Shown one piece after another: positions 1 through 6,556 of a stretch of 9,674 bases of DNA (the first letter of the stretch is position 1; the number at the start of each line of letters is the position of its first letter). Under the pieces are notes generated by a model. That model did not search any database. It was given only the letters and a program-made list of their open reading frames with translations, and was not told the origin of the DNA. The position numbers were made by a program, and so were the translations under genes. The stretch is taken from positions 1 to 9,674 of the forward strand of contig JAJZIN010000025.1 of the NCBI GenBank assembly GCA_021810575.1, given 5' to 3'. The stretch comes from Thermoplasmata archaeon. GTDB lineage: Archaea; Thermoplasmatota; Thermoplasmata; Thermoplasmatales; Thermoplasmataceae.

Positions 1-827
1 CAAACGCTCTTGTTTCCAGATCTAGCAATGTTCAGCTGAAGGGATTTTCCATAATGAGAGTGGGTAACAATCTGGGCTGGGGTTTTGGTCCTGCCATGGG
101 CGGATTTATACTGTCATATTTCGGATTCCCCGGTATCTTCTATTTTTTTACTGTAACTGCCTTGATCTCGTTTTTAATCTCCTTAAAGGTAAGAAATATT
201 CCCTTAAATATAGAGGAAAAACACCTAAAGTTCAACACCAGTAATCTGGCACTTATTGTTATTTCTGTTTCAGCACTACTGATATTTATGGTCCAGGCTC
301 AGGAAACAATATCTCTCTCACTTTACTCCGATGGAATATTCTCTGGGCAGTATTATGAAATAGGGTTAGTCTATATGCTTAATGGGTTATTAGTAGCCTT
401 TACACAGCCATTTTTCTACAAAATTTCCAGAAAAATGGGGGAATTTCAAGCATTAATTCTGGGGGGATTGATTTATACATTGGGTTTTGCATCCTATGGA
501 CTAGACTCTAACCTTATTCAGATGCTAGTATCAACCGCAGTATTCACAATGGGAGAGAATCTATCATTCCCAAATGGCTACTCCATAGTCGCAAGTATTT
601 CCAGAAAGGAGAAAATCGGTACAAATATCGGAATATACAATGCATTCTGTTCGGCAGGGCGTGCTTTCGGTCCACTTCTTGGTGGAGCATTCTTACCAGT
701 TATTTCAAGTCATATACTTTTCTGGATATATGTCACATTTCCTGGCTTTATTGCCACAGTCCTCCTAATATTTTTTTACAGGACCATTAAAAATTACAGA
801 GAACGGTTCAGCAAATCTATTTCTTGA
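1..827 (+). CDS. MFS transporter, C-terminal part (5' end outside window)
   Basis: This is an integral membrane transporter of the major facilitator superfamily. The frame is open to the left edge (first complete codon at 3), so the ATG at 54 is internal and the gene starts upstream. The visible 274 residues hold about eight hydrophobic segments, which fits TM5 to TM12 of a 12-TM protein of roughly 400 residues. The pattern GWGFGPAMGG near the left end resembles MFS motif C (GxxxGPxxGG), typical of TM5 in proton antiporters. A related GRAFGPLLGG occurs in the second half, as expected from the MFS internal duplication. The loop KISRKMGE between hydrophobic segments resembles the MFS motif A position (RxGR-like basic loop). 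The stop is TGA at 825-827. The paiB-like gene follows after 62 nt, with a TATA box of its own in the gap, so co-transcription is not required. The substrate cannot be told; drug or metabolite efflux is an inference from motif C. Confidence 0.85.
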   Translation, partial: NALVSRSSNVQLKGFSIMRVGNNLGWGFGPAMGGFILSYFGFPGIFYFFTVTALISFLISLKVRNIPLNIEEKHLKFNTSNLALIVISVSALLIFMVQAQETISLSLYSDGIFSGQYYEIGLVYMLNGLLVAFTQPFFYKISRKMGEFQALILGGLIYTLGFASYGLDSNLIQMLVSTAVFTMGENLSFPNGYSIVASISRKEKIGTNIGIYNAFCSAGRAFGPLLGGAFLPVISSHILFWIYVTFPGFIATVLLIFFYRTIKNYRERFSKSIS

Positions 828-853
828 AAAGCATATTTAATCAGAAATTGATC

Positions 854-861
854 TTTATAAG
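854..861 (+). promoter_or_regulatory. TATA box for the paiB-like gene
   Basis: TTTATAAG lies in the 62-nt gap after the transporter gene. Its centre is about 32 nt before the GTG at 890. Archaeal transcription starts about 25 nt downstream of the TATA centre, which puts the start within a few bases of the GTG. No SD sequence precedes that codon, so a leaderless or near-leaderless transcript is likely. A second AT-rich stretch (CATATTTAAT, 832-841) is a weaker alternative. Confidence 0.5.
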
Positions 862-889
862 ATAATATATCCAATTACCATGATCTACT

Positions 890-1519
890 GTGTATATACC
901 AAATGAATTTAAGGTGACAGATCAAGAAAAGGTCTATCAGTTTATCAGGAAGAACAGTTTTGGGTTACTTCTTACATCAGTCAATGACGAGATATTTAAC
1001 TCACAAATTCCGTTTATCATAAAACCAGAGGGAGATTCTTTTATCCTTTATGGACATCTTTCCAGAAATAATGATCAGTGGAAAACTTCCAAAAATAAGA
1101 AGGTTACCGTTCTATTTCTCGGACCTCATCATTATATATCACCCAGATGGTATACAATAGAGTCTTCTGTTCCAACCTGGGATTACGCTACTGTGAAAAT
1201 TAATGGGATACTAGAATTACTGGAGAGAAGTCAAACAGAACTCTTGTTAAAAGAACTGAGTCTTGAATTCGACCCAGAGTGGGCGGCATTACAAAAAGAA
1301 AAAGAAGATTATTATCAAAAAATGATAGAGGAAATTGTCGGTTTTAGAATAAAAGTTACAGAAATAATTGCAAAATGGAAAATGAGCCAGAACAGACCAG
1401 TTGAAGATATCACAAAAGTGTTAGATAATCTTAACAAAATACCTCATTCTGATGCCAAAGAAACCGCTCATGAAATATTGGAATCTAACCTTTCAAGATT
1501 AACCAGGACAAAATTATGA
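890..1519 (+). CDS. PaiB-family FMN-binding protein (putative negative transcriptional regulator)
   Basis: This 209-residue protein matches the PaiB / FMN_bind_2 family along its whole length, and family members are usually about 200-210 residues. Diagnostic stretches are the start MYIPNEF, GHLSRNNDQW (55-64), GPHHYISPRWY (78-88), VPTWDYA (94-100) and the C-terminal KWKMSQNR (162-169). The fold is a split-barrel flavin-binding domain. In Bacillus the homologue PaiB is linked to repression of sporulation and protease genes, but whether archaeal members regulate transcription is unknown. The start is GTG at 890. The family nearly always begins M-Y-x-P, which supports this codon, and the nearby ATG at 880 is out of frame and soon stopped. 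There is no SD, and a TATA box at 854-861 points to leaderless translation. The family is better known from bacteria, so horizontal acquisition is possible but not shown here. The gene ends TGA and converges on the tRNA-Met/S3Ae unit. Confidence 0.88.
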   Translation: MYIPNEFKVTDQEKVYQFIRKNSFGLLLTSVNDEIFNSQIPFIIKPEGDSFILYGHLSRNNDQWKTSKNKKVTVLFLGPHHYISPRWYTIESSVPTWDYATVKINGILELLERSQTELLLKELSLEFDPEWAALQKEKEDYYQKMIEEIVGFRIKVTEIIAKWKMSQNRPVEDITKVLDNLNKIPHSDAKETAHEILESNLSRLTRTKL

Positions 1520-1633
1520 TAGCATATACGAGTCTTTTATGCCGCTCAATATGAAACAAACCTTAACTTTCAGATCCAAGTTATTATTCCAACCTTTTAG
1601 CAGAATCATTTGAGATTTTTGAACTAAACATTC

Positions 1634-1647
1634 TACATTTAAATGTA
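1634..1647. repeat. 14-bp perfect palindrome abutting the tRNA 3' end
   Basis: TACATTTAAATGTA is a perfect palindrome ending exactly one base before the tRNA discriminator position (1648). On the tRNA strand it directly follows the mature 3' end, so the precursor could form a short A/U hairpin in its trailer. No long U-tract follows, so it is not a clear terminator. It may assist 3' processing, bind a protein or be chance in AT-rich DNA. Confidence 0.5.
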
Positions 1648-1736
1648 TGCCGGGATCGGGGATCGAACCCGAGACCTCCGGATTTCTCAGAAAAATTCTT
1701 ATGAGTCCGGCGCTCCACCTACTAAGCCACCCCGGC
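1648..1736 (-). tRNA. Elongator tRNA-Met (anticodon CAU) with a 16-nt intron
   Basis: The minus strand folds into a full cloverleaf. The acceptor GCCGGGG pairs with TCCCGGC (one G-U) and the discriminator is A73. The D arm (16 nt, 10-25) has its stem and loop in GCTTAGTAGGTGGAGC. The anticodon stem is CCGGA/TCCGG, the variable loop AGGTC, and the T arm TCGGG-TTCGATC-CCCGA. The mature RNA is 73 nt and CCA is not encoded. The anticodon CAU lies at 1703-1701. The anticodon loop is interrupted by an intron at 1699-1684 (canonical 37/38), leaving the 7-base loop CTCATAA. A1-U72 and the three G-C anticodon-stem pairs of an initiator are missing. The body resembles archaeal elongator tRNA-Met rather than tRNA-Ile2(CAU). 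The gene lies 19 nt after the S3Ae stop on the same strand, so it is probably released from an mRNA-tRNA transcript. Confidence 0.95.
1684..1699 (-). other. tRNA-Met intron with canonical bulge-helix-bulge splice motif
   Basis: The intron reads AGAATTTTTCTGAGAA on the minus strand. The exon bases CTCA (containing most of the anticodon) pair with intron bases TGAG to form the 4-bp central helix. They are flanked by 3-nt bulges TAA (5' site, cut TA/A) and AAA (3' site, cut AA/A). The outer helix is the anticodon stem, and an inner mini-hairpin GAA-TTT-TTC caps the structure. This is the standard substrate of the archaeal tRNA splicing endonuclease. The same position is often interrupted in archaeal elongator tRNA-Met. 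Confidence 0.92.
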
Positions 1737-1755
1737 GCTTAAAATAGTTTTTAGA

Positions 1756-2400
1756 TTATTGAGCTGGGACTTCCTCTGCCGGGGCATCTTCAGGAACTGA
1801 AAAGTTATATTTCTCTCCAGTGCTTGTGAGCTCTGACTTTCTAAATTCCAGCTTTTTGAGCGGGTATATATCTTTGACTCCGTTTAATATTTCTGATACT
1901 GATTCATCTTCTATTATAAATCTAGCAAATTCAAAGTAATCCATATTCTTAACTTTTTCAGAAACAATTTGAGTAATGGCATTTCTCAGCTCAACACTTT
2001 TAGCTGATGTCAACTTATTTTCTGTTACAGCGACCACTTTAAGAACAAATTCGTAACCATCGGTAGTTTTTACATCCTTTACAATATCAATTCTCTCCTT
2101 TCTTCTCCTTACCATTCTTCTTATATAATCGTCGTTAACAGAATGACCAACAAAAATTGTACTGCACTTAGTACCAACACAATCTAAGACCTTAAATTCG
2201 AGCTTTGCGTTTGACTTTTTGAAATTCCCAGAAAAGTCTGATATAGGAATTTCCACCACTCTTCCTTTTATACTATCGGGTCCAGTACCCACTGTCATAG
2301 CTATTTCTTTTCCTCCAAGCTGACTCGGAGCCATAATTCTGTACCATTTCTTTTCTTTCCACTTATCCTTCGTTCTTTTATTTGATCTTTCTCCAGCCAT
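1756..2400 (-). CDS. rps3ae: 30S ribosomal protein S3Ae (eS1)
   Basis: This 214-residue protein of the eS1/S3Ae family is a component of the archaeal small ribosomal subunit found near the mRNA exit/platform region. Recognisable stretches are KDKWKEKKWYRIMAPSQLGG near the N-terminus (11-30), a DYIRRMVRRRKERID block and the C-terminal ELTSTGEKYNFSVP. The first 20 residues are strongly basic, as expected for rRNA contact, and the tail is acidic/Pro/Ala-rich (PEDAPAEEVPAQ). The length is usual for archaeal S3Ae (about 200-215). ATG at 2400 is chosen because the family begins just before this basic segment. A GAGGG element about 5 nt upstream may act as a weak SD. The gene is transcribed divergently from the EF-1alpha operon across a 286-bp gap, and tRNA-Met lies 19 nt downstream on the same strand. 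A 15-bp dyad lies 11 bp before the ATG and could affect initiation or transcription. Confidence 0.95.
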   Translation of the reverse strand: MAGERSNKRTKDKWKEKKWYRIMAPSQLGGKEIAMTVGTGPDSIKGRVVEIPISDFSGNFKKSNAKLEFKVLDCVGTKCSTIFVGHSVNDDYIRRMVRRRKERIDIVKDVKTTDGYEFVLKVVAVTENKLTSAKSVELRNAITQIVSEKVKNMDYFEFARFIIEDESVSEILNGVKDIYPLKKLEFRKSELTSTGEKYNFSVPEDAPAEEVPAQ

Positions 2401-2410
2401 TCAATCCCTC

Positions 2411-2425
2411 TAAAGGTGCACTTTA
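2411..2425 (-). promoter_or_regulatory. 15-bp dyad just upstream of the S3Ae start
   Basis: On the minus strand this reads TAAAG-TGCAC-CTTTA: perfect 5-bp arms around a 5-base centre. It sits between the likely S3Ae promoter and the ATG, next to the possible SD. It could be an operator or a small leader hairpin in the mRNA. One half, TAAAGTGCA, recurs on the plus strand at 2512-2520. No known regulator is assigned. Confidence 0.35.
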
Positions 2426-2460
2426 AACTTTACGAAATAATAACAGTGAAATTAAATGTT
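2417..2460 (-). promoter_or_regulatory. Probable S3Ae promoter region (TATA-like elements)
   Basis: Reading towards S3Ae, three AT-rich candidates occur: ACATTTAATT (about 2450-2459), TTATTATTT (about 2435-2443) and GTTTAAAG (about 2420-2427). The first two would give a leader of roughly 10-30 nt carrying the GAGGG element. The last would give a leaderless transcript. The sequence alone does not decide between them. Confidence 0.35.
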
Positions 2461-2610
2461 TCGATTATTAGAAAGAAACCATTTAAGGAGCATTTTGAAA
2501 ACTATCCATCCTAAAGTGCAATGGGTATTGAACATCCTCTACTCCTACACTATACGTTAACGTGCTAGTTTTACTAAAAGTGAAAGCAATTGGAAAACCT
2601 ATTATAACTA

Positions 2611-2619
2611 TTATAAATT
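2611..2619 (+). promoter_or_regulatory. TATA box of the EF-1alpha / S10 / EF-2 operon
   Basis: TTATAAATT lies 68-76 nt before the EF-1alpha ATG. A start about 25 nt downstream, near 2640, would give a leader of roughly 45 nt that includes the SD at 2677-2682. A second AT-rich run (GTTTAATAAATAAA, 2632-2645) is an alternative that would shorten the leader. Confidence 0.5.
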
Positions 2620-2676
2620 ACCGTACGAAGAGTTTAATAAATAAAATCCTCTAACGGGATAACTCAAATAAGTAAA

Positions 2677-2682
2677 AGGTGA
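2677..2682 (+). promoter_or_regulatory. Shine-Dalgarno site of EF-1alpha
   Basis: AGGTGA sits 4 nt before the ATG at 2687 and complements the conserved archaeal 16S 3' end. It shows that the first gene of this operon is translated from a leadered message, unlike the paiB-like and threonine-synthase-like genes in the same window. Confidence 0.75.
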
Positions 2683-2686
2683 ATAA

Positions 2687-3961
2687 ATGGCAGGACAAAA
2701 ACCACACATAAATTTGGTAACGATAGGGCATGTTGATCATGGAAAGTCGACTTTAGTAGGGAGACTGCTGTTCGAGCACGGTGAAATTCCACAGCACATA
2801 ATCGATGATTACAAGAAACAGGCCGATGAAAAAGGAAAAGCTACGTTCGAGTTTGCTTGGGTAATGGATAGGTACAAAGAAGAAAGGGAAAGAGGAGTTA
2901 CAATTGATCTATCTCACAGGAAGTTTGAGACAGATAAGTACTACTTCACTATCATTGATGCACCAGGGCATAGGGACTTTGTAAAAAATATGATTACTGG
3001 AACAAGCCAGGCAGATGCAGCTATGCTTGTAATATCTGCAAGGGAAGGAGAAGGGATCATGGCACAGACAAGAGAACACGCATTCCTTGCAAAAACACTT
3101 GGAGTACAACAGATCATAGTACTTGCAAATAAGATGGACTCAGTACAACCACCTTACAGTGAAAAGAGATTCACAGAAGTAAAGGGAGAAATAGAGAAGT
3201 TCATGGCGTCTGTTGGTTACAGGAATTTTCCAATAATCCCAATTAGTGGTTATAAGGGAGATAACATAACGAAAAAATCAGAAAACATGAAATGGTACAG
3301 TGGACCAACATTACTGGAAGCATTAGAATCATTAAAGGTACCCGAGAAACCAACAAACAAGCCTCTCAGGCTACCAGTTCAGGACGTTTATTCCATAACT
3401 GGAATAGGAACAGTTCCTGTTGGAAGAGTTGAAACAGGAATTATAAAACCTGGAGACAAGGTTATATTCATGCCGGCCAATAAGCAGGGGGAAGTAAAAT
3501 CTGTGGAAATGCATCATGAGTCATTGCCCCAGGCAGAACCAGGAGACAATGTAGGGTTCAATGTAAGGGGAATAGCCAAAAATGATGTCAAGAGAGGAGA
3601 TGTTTGTGGACCAGTTAATGCACCACCAACCGTAGCCAAATCATTCACGGCTCAGATAGTAGTTCTGAACCATCCAAGCGTTATTGCAGTTGGTTACAAG
3701 CCGGTATTTCACGTTCATACAACTCAGGTTGCGTGCAGGTTTGAAGAGCTCGTAAAGACAATCAACCCTAAGGACGGTACAACAAAAGAAAACAATCCTC
3801 AGTTCATCAAAACTGGAGATATAGCGGTTGTTAAAGTGGTTCCAGATAAACCATTGGTAATAGAGAAGGTTGCAGAATTCCCACAACTCGGTAGGTTTGC
3901 TATTAGGGATATGGGGCAAACTGTTGCCGCAGGTCTCTGCCAGGAAGTAGAAACTAAGTAA
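2687..3961 (+). CDS. tuf: Elongation factor 1-alpha (aEF1A)
   Basis: This GTPase delivers aminoacyl-tRNA to the ribosomal A site. The protein has 424 residues, the normal archaeal length. The G domain shows G1 GHVDHGKS (14-21), the switch I region [14 protein letters not shown] (61-74), G3 DAPGH (91-95), G4 NKMD (148-151) and a G5 region ISGYKGDN (about 186-193). Domains II and III follow, with conserved blocks such as [16 protein letters not shown] and the C-terminal [15 protein letters not shown]. All nucleotide-binding residues are intact. The sequence closely resembles Thermoplasma EF-1alpha as I remember it. The start is fixed by the SD AGGTGA 4 nt upstream and by the family N-terminus. 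It is the first gene of an operon with S10, whose SD overlaps this gene's TAA stop, and then EF-2. Some annotations use the symbol tef1a or tuf. Confidence 0.98.
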   Translation: MAGQKPHINLVTIGHVDHGKSTLVGRLLFEHGEIPQHIIDDYKKQADEKGKATFEFAWVMDRYKEERERGVTIDLSHRKFETDKYYFTIIDAPGHRDFVKNMITGTSQADAAMLVISAREGEGIMAQTREHAFLAKTLGVQQIIVLANKMDSVQPPYSEKRFTEVKGEIEKFMASVGYRNFPIIPISGYKGDNITKKSENMKWYSGPTLLEALESLKVPEKPTNKPLRLPVQDVYSITGIGTVPVGRVETGIIKPGDKVIFMPANKQGEVKSVEMHHESLPQAEPGDNVGFNVRGIAKNDVKRGDVCGPVNAPPTVAKSFTAQIVVLNHPSVIAVGYKPVFHVHTTQVACRFEELVKTINPKDGTTKENNPQFIKTGDIAVVKVVPDKPLVIEKVAEFPQLGRFAIRDMGQTVAAGLCQEVETK

Positions 3962-3966
3962 AGTGA
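3961..3966 (+). promoter_or_regulatory. SD site that decides the S10 start
   Basis: AAGTGA overlaps the last base of the EF-1alpha stop codon (3959-3961) and lies 5 nt before ATG 3972. An in-frame GTG at 3963 is inside this SD, so it is not a credible start. The arrangement suggests translational coupling of S10 to EF-1alpha. Confidence 0.6.
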
Positions 3967-3971
3967 ACATC

Positions 3972-4286
3972 ATGGTATCATATAGAGCTAGGATTTCACT
4001 GAGTGGAACTGATCATAGGATAGTGGACGAGGTCTGCAGGGAGATCAAAGGTATTGCGCAAAGAACAGGGGTTGATATTCACGGTCCTGTTCCATTACCT
4101 ACCAAAAGATTAACCGTTCCAGTAAGAAAGAGCCCAGATGGAGAAGGTTCACCGACCTGGGACAGATGGGAAATGAGGGTACATAAGAGACTCATCGATA
4201 TTGATGGAGACGAAAGGACACTTAAGCAGGTGATGAAAATCTCAATACCAGACGGGGTCCAGATAGAAATTCAAATGAAAAATTAA
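3972..4286 (+). CDS. rps10: 30S ribosomal protein S10 (uS10)
   Basis: This 104-residue small-subunit protein belongs to the uS10 family and is placed in the 30S head. The sequence shows the family core [18 protein letters not shown] at the N-terminus, the loop [20 protein letters not shown] near the middle, and the block [18 protein letters not shown] towards the C-terminus. ATG 3972 is preferred over the in-frame GTG at 3963, because the GTG lies in the SD and archaeal S10 proteins begin just before the KARI/RARI segment. The ATG lies 10 nt after the EF-1alpha stop, and EF-2 starts 28 nt after this gene's stop. A T6 run directly after the stop (4287-4292) could cause partial termination and lower the EF-2 level, but that is speculative. 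The EF-1alpha/S10 pairing is a conserved part of the archaeal str gene cluster. Confidence 0.96.
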   Translation: MVSYRARISLSGTDHRIVDEVCREIKGIAQRTGVDIHGPVPLPTKRLTVPVRKSPDGEGSPTWDRWEMRVHKRLIDIDGDERTLKQVMKISIPDGVQIEIQMKN

Positions 4287-4302
4287 TTTTTTCTAATATT
4301 TT

Positions 4303-4309
4303 AAAGGTG
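4303..4309 (+). promoter_or_regulatory. Shine-Dalgarno site of EF-2
   Basis: AAAGGTG lies 5 nt before the ATG at 4315. The preceding 16 nt after the S10 stop are T/A-rich, including T6 at 4287-4292. This may mark a weak termination point or an extra promoter, but any TATA element here would lie too close to the ATG to produce this SD-bearing leader. Confidence 0.7.
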
Positions 4310-4314
4310 TTTTT

Positions 4315-6516
4315 ATGGGTCGAAAGGAAGATAATATTGCAAAGGCTGCAACATTAGTTAATAAGGCTGAAAGTATAAGAAATATTGATATTGCTGCACA
4401 CATTGATCATGGTAAAACAACGCTCAGTGATAATTTAATTGCTGGAGCAGGGATGATGAGTGAGGATCTTGCCGGAAAGCAGTTAATGCTGGATTATGAT
4501 GAACAGGAACAGGCCAGAGGAATAACAATTAACGCAGCTAACGCTTCAATGGTTCATCAGGTAGACGGTAAGGATTATTTGATTAATCTGATTGATACTC
4601 CTGGACATGTAGACTTTGGTGGAGATGTAACAAGGGCAATGAGAGCTGTAGATGGTTGCATTATAGTTGTTGATTCTGTGGAGGGTGTAATGCCACAGAC
4701 TGAAACTGTAATAAGGCAAGCACTAAGGGAATATGTTAAACCAACCATGTTCATCAACAAAGTCGATAGGTTAATCAACGAATTAAAGCTAAATTCTGAG
4801 GAAATGCAGAAGAAATTTATTAAAATAATTAATGATGTTAATAAACTAATTGCTAAATATGCGCCAGATAAGTTCAAAAAGGAATGGGAATTAAGCGTTC
4901 AAAACGGAAAGGTATCATTTGGTTCAGCATATAATAACTGGGCTATTTCAGTGCCTGCAATGAAGGTCTTCAATGTCAATTTTAATGATATTGTATCAAT
5001 GGTGAGGGAGGGCAAGCAGAAAGAACTGGCCAAAAAAGCACCATTGCATAAAATCATTTTAAATATGGTGGTTCATCATTTGCCAGATCCTAAACAGGCT
5101 TCTGAATACAGGATACCCAACGTATGGCACGGAGATCTCGAGTCGCAGGTAGGCAAATCAATGATGGTTTGCGATACAAAGGGTCCACTTGCAATGATGA
5201 TTACAAAAATTATTGTCGATCCACATGCTGGTGAAATTGCAGTTGGGAGAGTATTCAGTGGTACTTTAACAAAAGGGCAGGAACTATACATAAGCAGTGC
5301 TTCAGGCAAGTTCAAAATTCAAACCATTGCAATGATGGTTGGTCCAGATAGAATTCAGGTTGACTCAATTCCAGCAGGAAACATCGCAGCCGTTATAGGG
5401 CTCAAGAGTGCAATTGCCGGTTCAACAGTATCAGCCGTTGCAGATATGGAACCTTTTGAACCCATGACTCATTACACAGATCCGGTGGTCACACTCGCAA
5501 TTGAAGCGAAACACACCTCAGATCTGCCGAAATTAATTGATGTACTAAAAACTGTCTCCAAAGCTGATCCTTCTATTCAGGTAAACATAAACCAGGAAAC
5601 AGGTGAACATCTTATTTCAGGAATGGGTGAACTCCATCTTGAAGTAACGCTTTATAGAATCAAGAACGATTACAAGATTGAAGTTACAACCTCTGACCCA
5701 ATAGTTGTGTATAGGGAAACTGTAGAAAGAACAGGAGGGCCATTCGAGGGAAAATCACCAAATAAGCATAATAAATTCTACTTCAAGGTTGAGCCACTGG
5801 AGGAAAGTGTGGTTCAATTAATCAGAGATGGTGTTTTACCACAGGGTTCAAAGTTCAAGGATAAGAGGGCTACAATTGAACAGTTACAGAATGCAGGAAT
5901 TGATAGGGATACTGCAAGAGGAATAACCGCAGTAATGGGAGAAAATGTAATGTTTGATGTTACAAAGGGAATTCAGTATCTAGATGAAACCATGGAACTG
6001 CTTCTGGAATCGTTTAAAGAGGTTGTGGAAAGAGGCCCACTGGCGAATGAAGGAATGACTCATATAAAAGCATCTCTAGTCGATGCAAAGTTACACGAGG
6101 ATAGTATTCACAGAGGTCCTGCACAGGTAATTCCTGCTGGTAGAAACTCACTTTACGGGGCAATCTGTCAGGCCAGGAGAGTATTGATGGAGCCTATCCA
6201 GAAAGTCTATATAAATGTACCACAGGATATAATGGGTTCAGTTACCAACGAAATTCAGCAGAGAAGGGGAGTAGTTGACGAGATGAACATTGAGGGCGAT
6301 GATATAGTAATCGTTGCTAGAGTTCCAGTTTCAGGCATGTTTGGTTTTGCATCTGCTATTAGAAGTGCTACTGGTGGTAAGGTTCTATGGAGTTCAGAGA
6401 ACTCAGGCTATCAAAAAGTACCTCCAGAGATACAGAAGGAAGTTGTTTCAAAGATCAGAACAAGGAAAGGCCTGAAGCCAGAGCCATATAACGAAGATTA
6501 TTACTCTTCCCTCTAA
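4315..6516 (+). CDS. fusA: Elongation factor 2 (aEF2)
   Basis: This translocation GTPase moves tRNAs and mRNA through the ribosome. The 733-residue length is typical of archaeal EF-2. The G domain shows G1 AHIDHGKT (28-35), the switch I region EQEQARGITIN (about 63-73), G3 DTPGH (94-98) and G4 NKVD (148-151). Domain II holds the GxIAVGRVFSGTL-type barrel segment, and domain III carries NINQETGEHLISGMGELHLEV. Domain IV has the tip loop LHEDSIHRGPAQ, whose His599 (codon 6109-6111) is the expected diphthamide residue. The C-terminal domain V region contains SGMFGFASAIRSATGG. All key motifs are intact. It is third in the operon after S10, with a clear SD (4303-4309). T-rich DNA right after the TAA stop can serve as an archaeal terminator. 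The symbol fusA or fus is used in archaeal annotations. Confidence 0.98.
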   Translation: MGRKEDNIAKAATLVNKAESIRNIDIAAHIDHGKTTLSDNLIAGAGMMSEDLAGKQLMLDYDEQEQARGITINAANASMVHQVDGKDYLINLIDTPGHVDFGGDVTRAMRAVDGCIIVVDSVEGVMPQTETVIRQALREYVKPTMFINKVDRLINELKLNSEEMQKKFIKIINDVNKLIAKYAPDKFKKEWELSVQNGKVSFGSAYNNWAISVPAMKVFNVNFNDIVSMVREGKQKELAKKAPLHKIILNMVVHHLPDPKQASEYRIPNVWHGDLESQVGKSMMVCDTKGPLAMMITKIIVDPHAGEIAVGRVFSGTLTKGQELYISSASGKFKIQTIAMMVGPDRIQVDSIPAGNIAAVIGLKSAIAGSTVSAVADMEPFEPMTHYTDPVVTLAIEAKHTSDLPKLIDVLKTVSKADPSIQVNINQETGEHLISGMGELHLEVTLYRIKNDYKIEVTTSDPIVVYRETVERTGGPFEGKSPNKHNKFYFKVEPLEESVVQLIRDGVLPQGSKFKDKRATIEQLQNAGIDRDTARGITAVMGENVMFDVTKGIQYLDETMELLLESFKEVVERGPLANEGMTHIKASLVDAKLHEDSIHRGPAQVIPAGRNSLYGAICQARRVLMEPIQKVYINVPQDIMGSVTNEIQQRRGVVDEMNIEGDDIVIVARVPVSGMFGFASAIRSATGGKVLWSSENSGYQKVPPEIQKEVVSKIRTRKGLKPEPYNEDYYSSL

Positions 6517-6533
6517 TTTTTATATAAATTTTT
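6515..6533 (+). terminator. T-rich terminator candidate after EF-2
   Basis: Two T-runs (TTTTT at 6517-6521 and 6529-6533) follow the EF-2 stop without a strong G/C hairpin. Archaeal RNA polymerase terminates at such T-tracts. The same segment contains the TATA box of the next gene, so terminator and promoter appear merged in a 40-bp gap. Confidence 0.4.
6519..6528 (+). promoter_or_regulatory. TATA box of the threonine-synthase-like gene
   Basis: TTTATATAAA is centred about 33 nt before the ATG at 6557. Transcription starting about 25 nt downstream would give a leader of only a few bases. There is no SD before this ATG (ATATACGCTT), which agrees with leaderless translation. TTTTTAAAATTA (6529-6540) is a nearby alternative that would place the start exactly at the ATG. 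Confidence 0.5.
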
Positions 6534-6556
6534 AAAATTACTCATAATATACGCTT

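Noticed and set aside
1648..1736. Initiator tRNA-Met or tRNA-Ile2 with a CAU anticodon
   Set aside because: It has G1-C72 rather than the initiator A1-U72, no run of three G-C pairs in the anticodon stem, and an acceptor and intron position typical of elongator tRNA-Met.
2554..2563. 10-bp perfect palindrome ACGTTAACGT upstream of EF-1alpha
   Set aside because: Several palindromes this short are expected by chance in a window of this size, and it lies far upstream of the TATA box.
2521..2568. Micro-ORF of 15 codons (MGIEHPLLLH...) in the divergent region
   Set aside because: No SD or well-placed TATA box, no recognisable product, and an ORF of this length is expected by chance.
3963..3971. 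GTG at 3963 as an alternative S10 start
   Set aside because: It lies inside the SD sequence of ATG 3972, and S10 family proteins begin at about the ATG.
3641..3973. Antisense open frame of 110 codons within EF-1alpha and the S10 start
   Set aside because: It is a by-product of codon bias in a highly conserved gene on the other strand. It is rich in cysteine and aromatic residues, with no family resemblance and no initiation signals.
4575..4877. Antisense open frame of 100 codons within EF-2
   Set aside because: It is fully covered by the conserved EF-2 coding frame, and the hydrophobic translation is the usual shadow of such genes.
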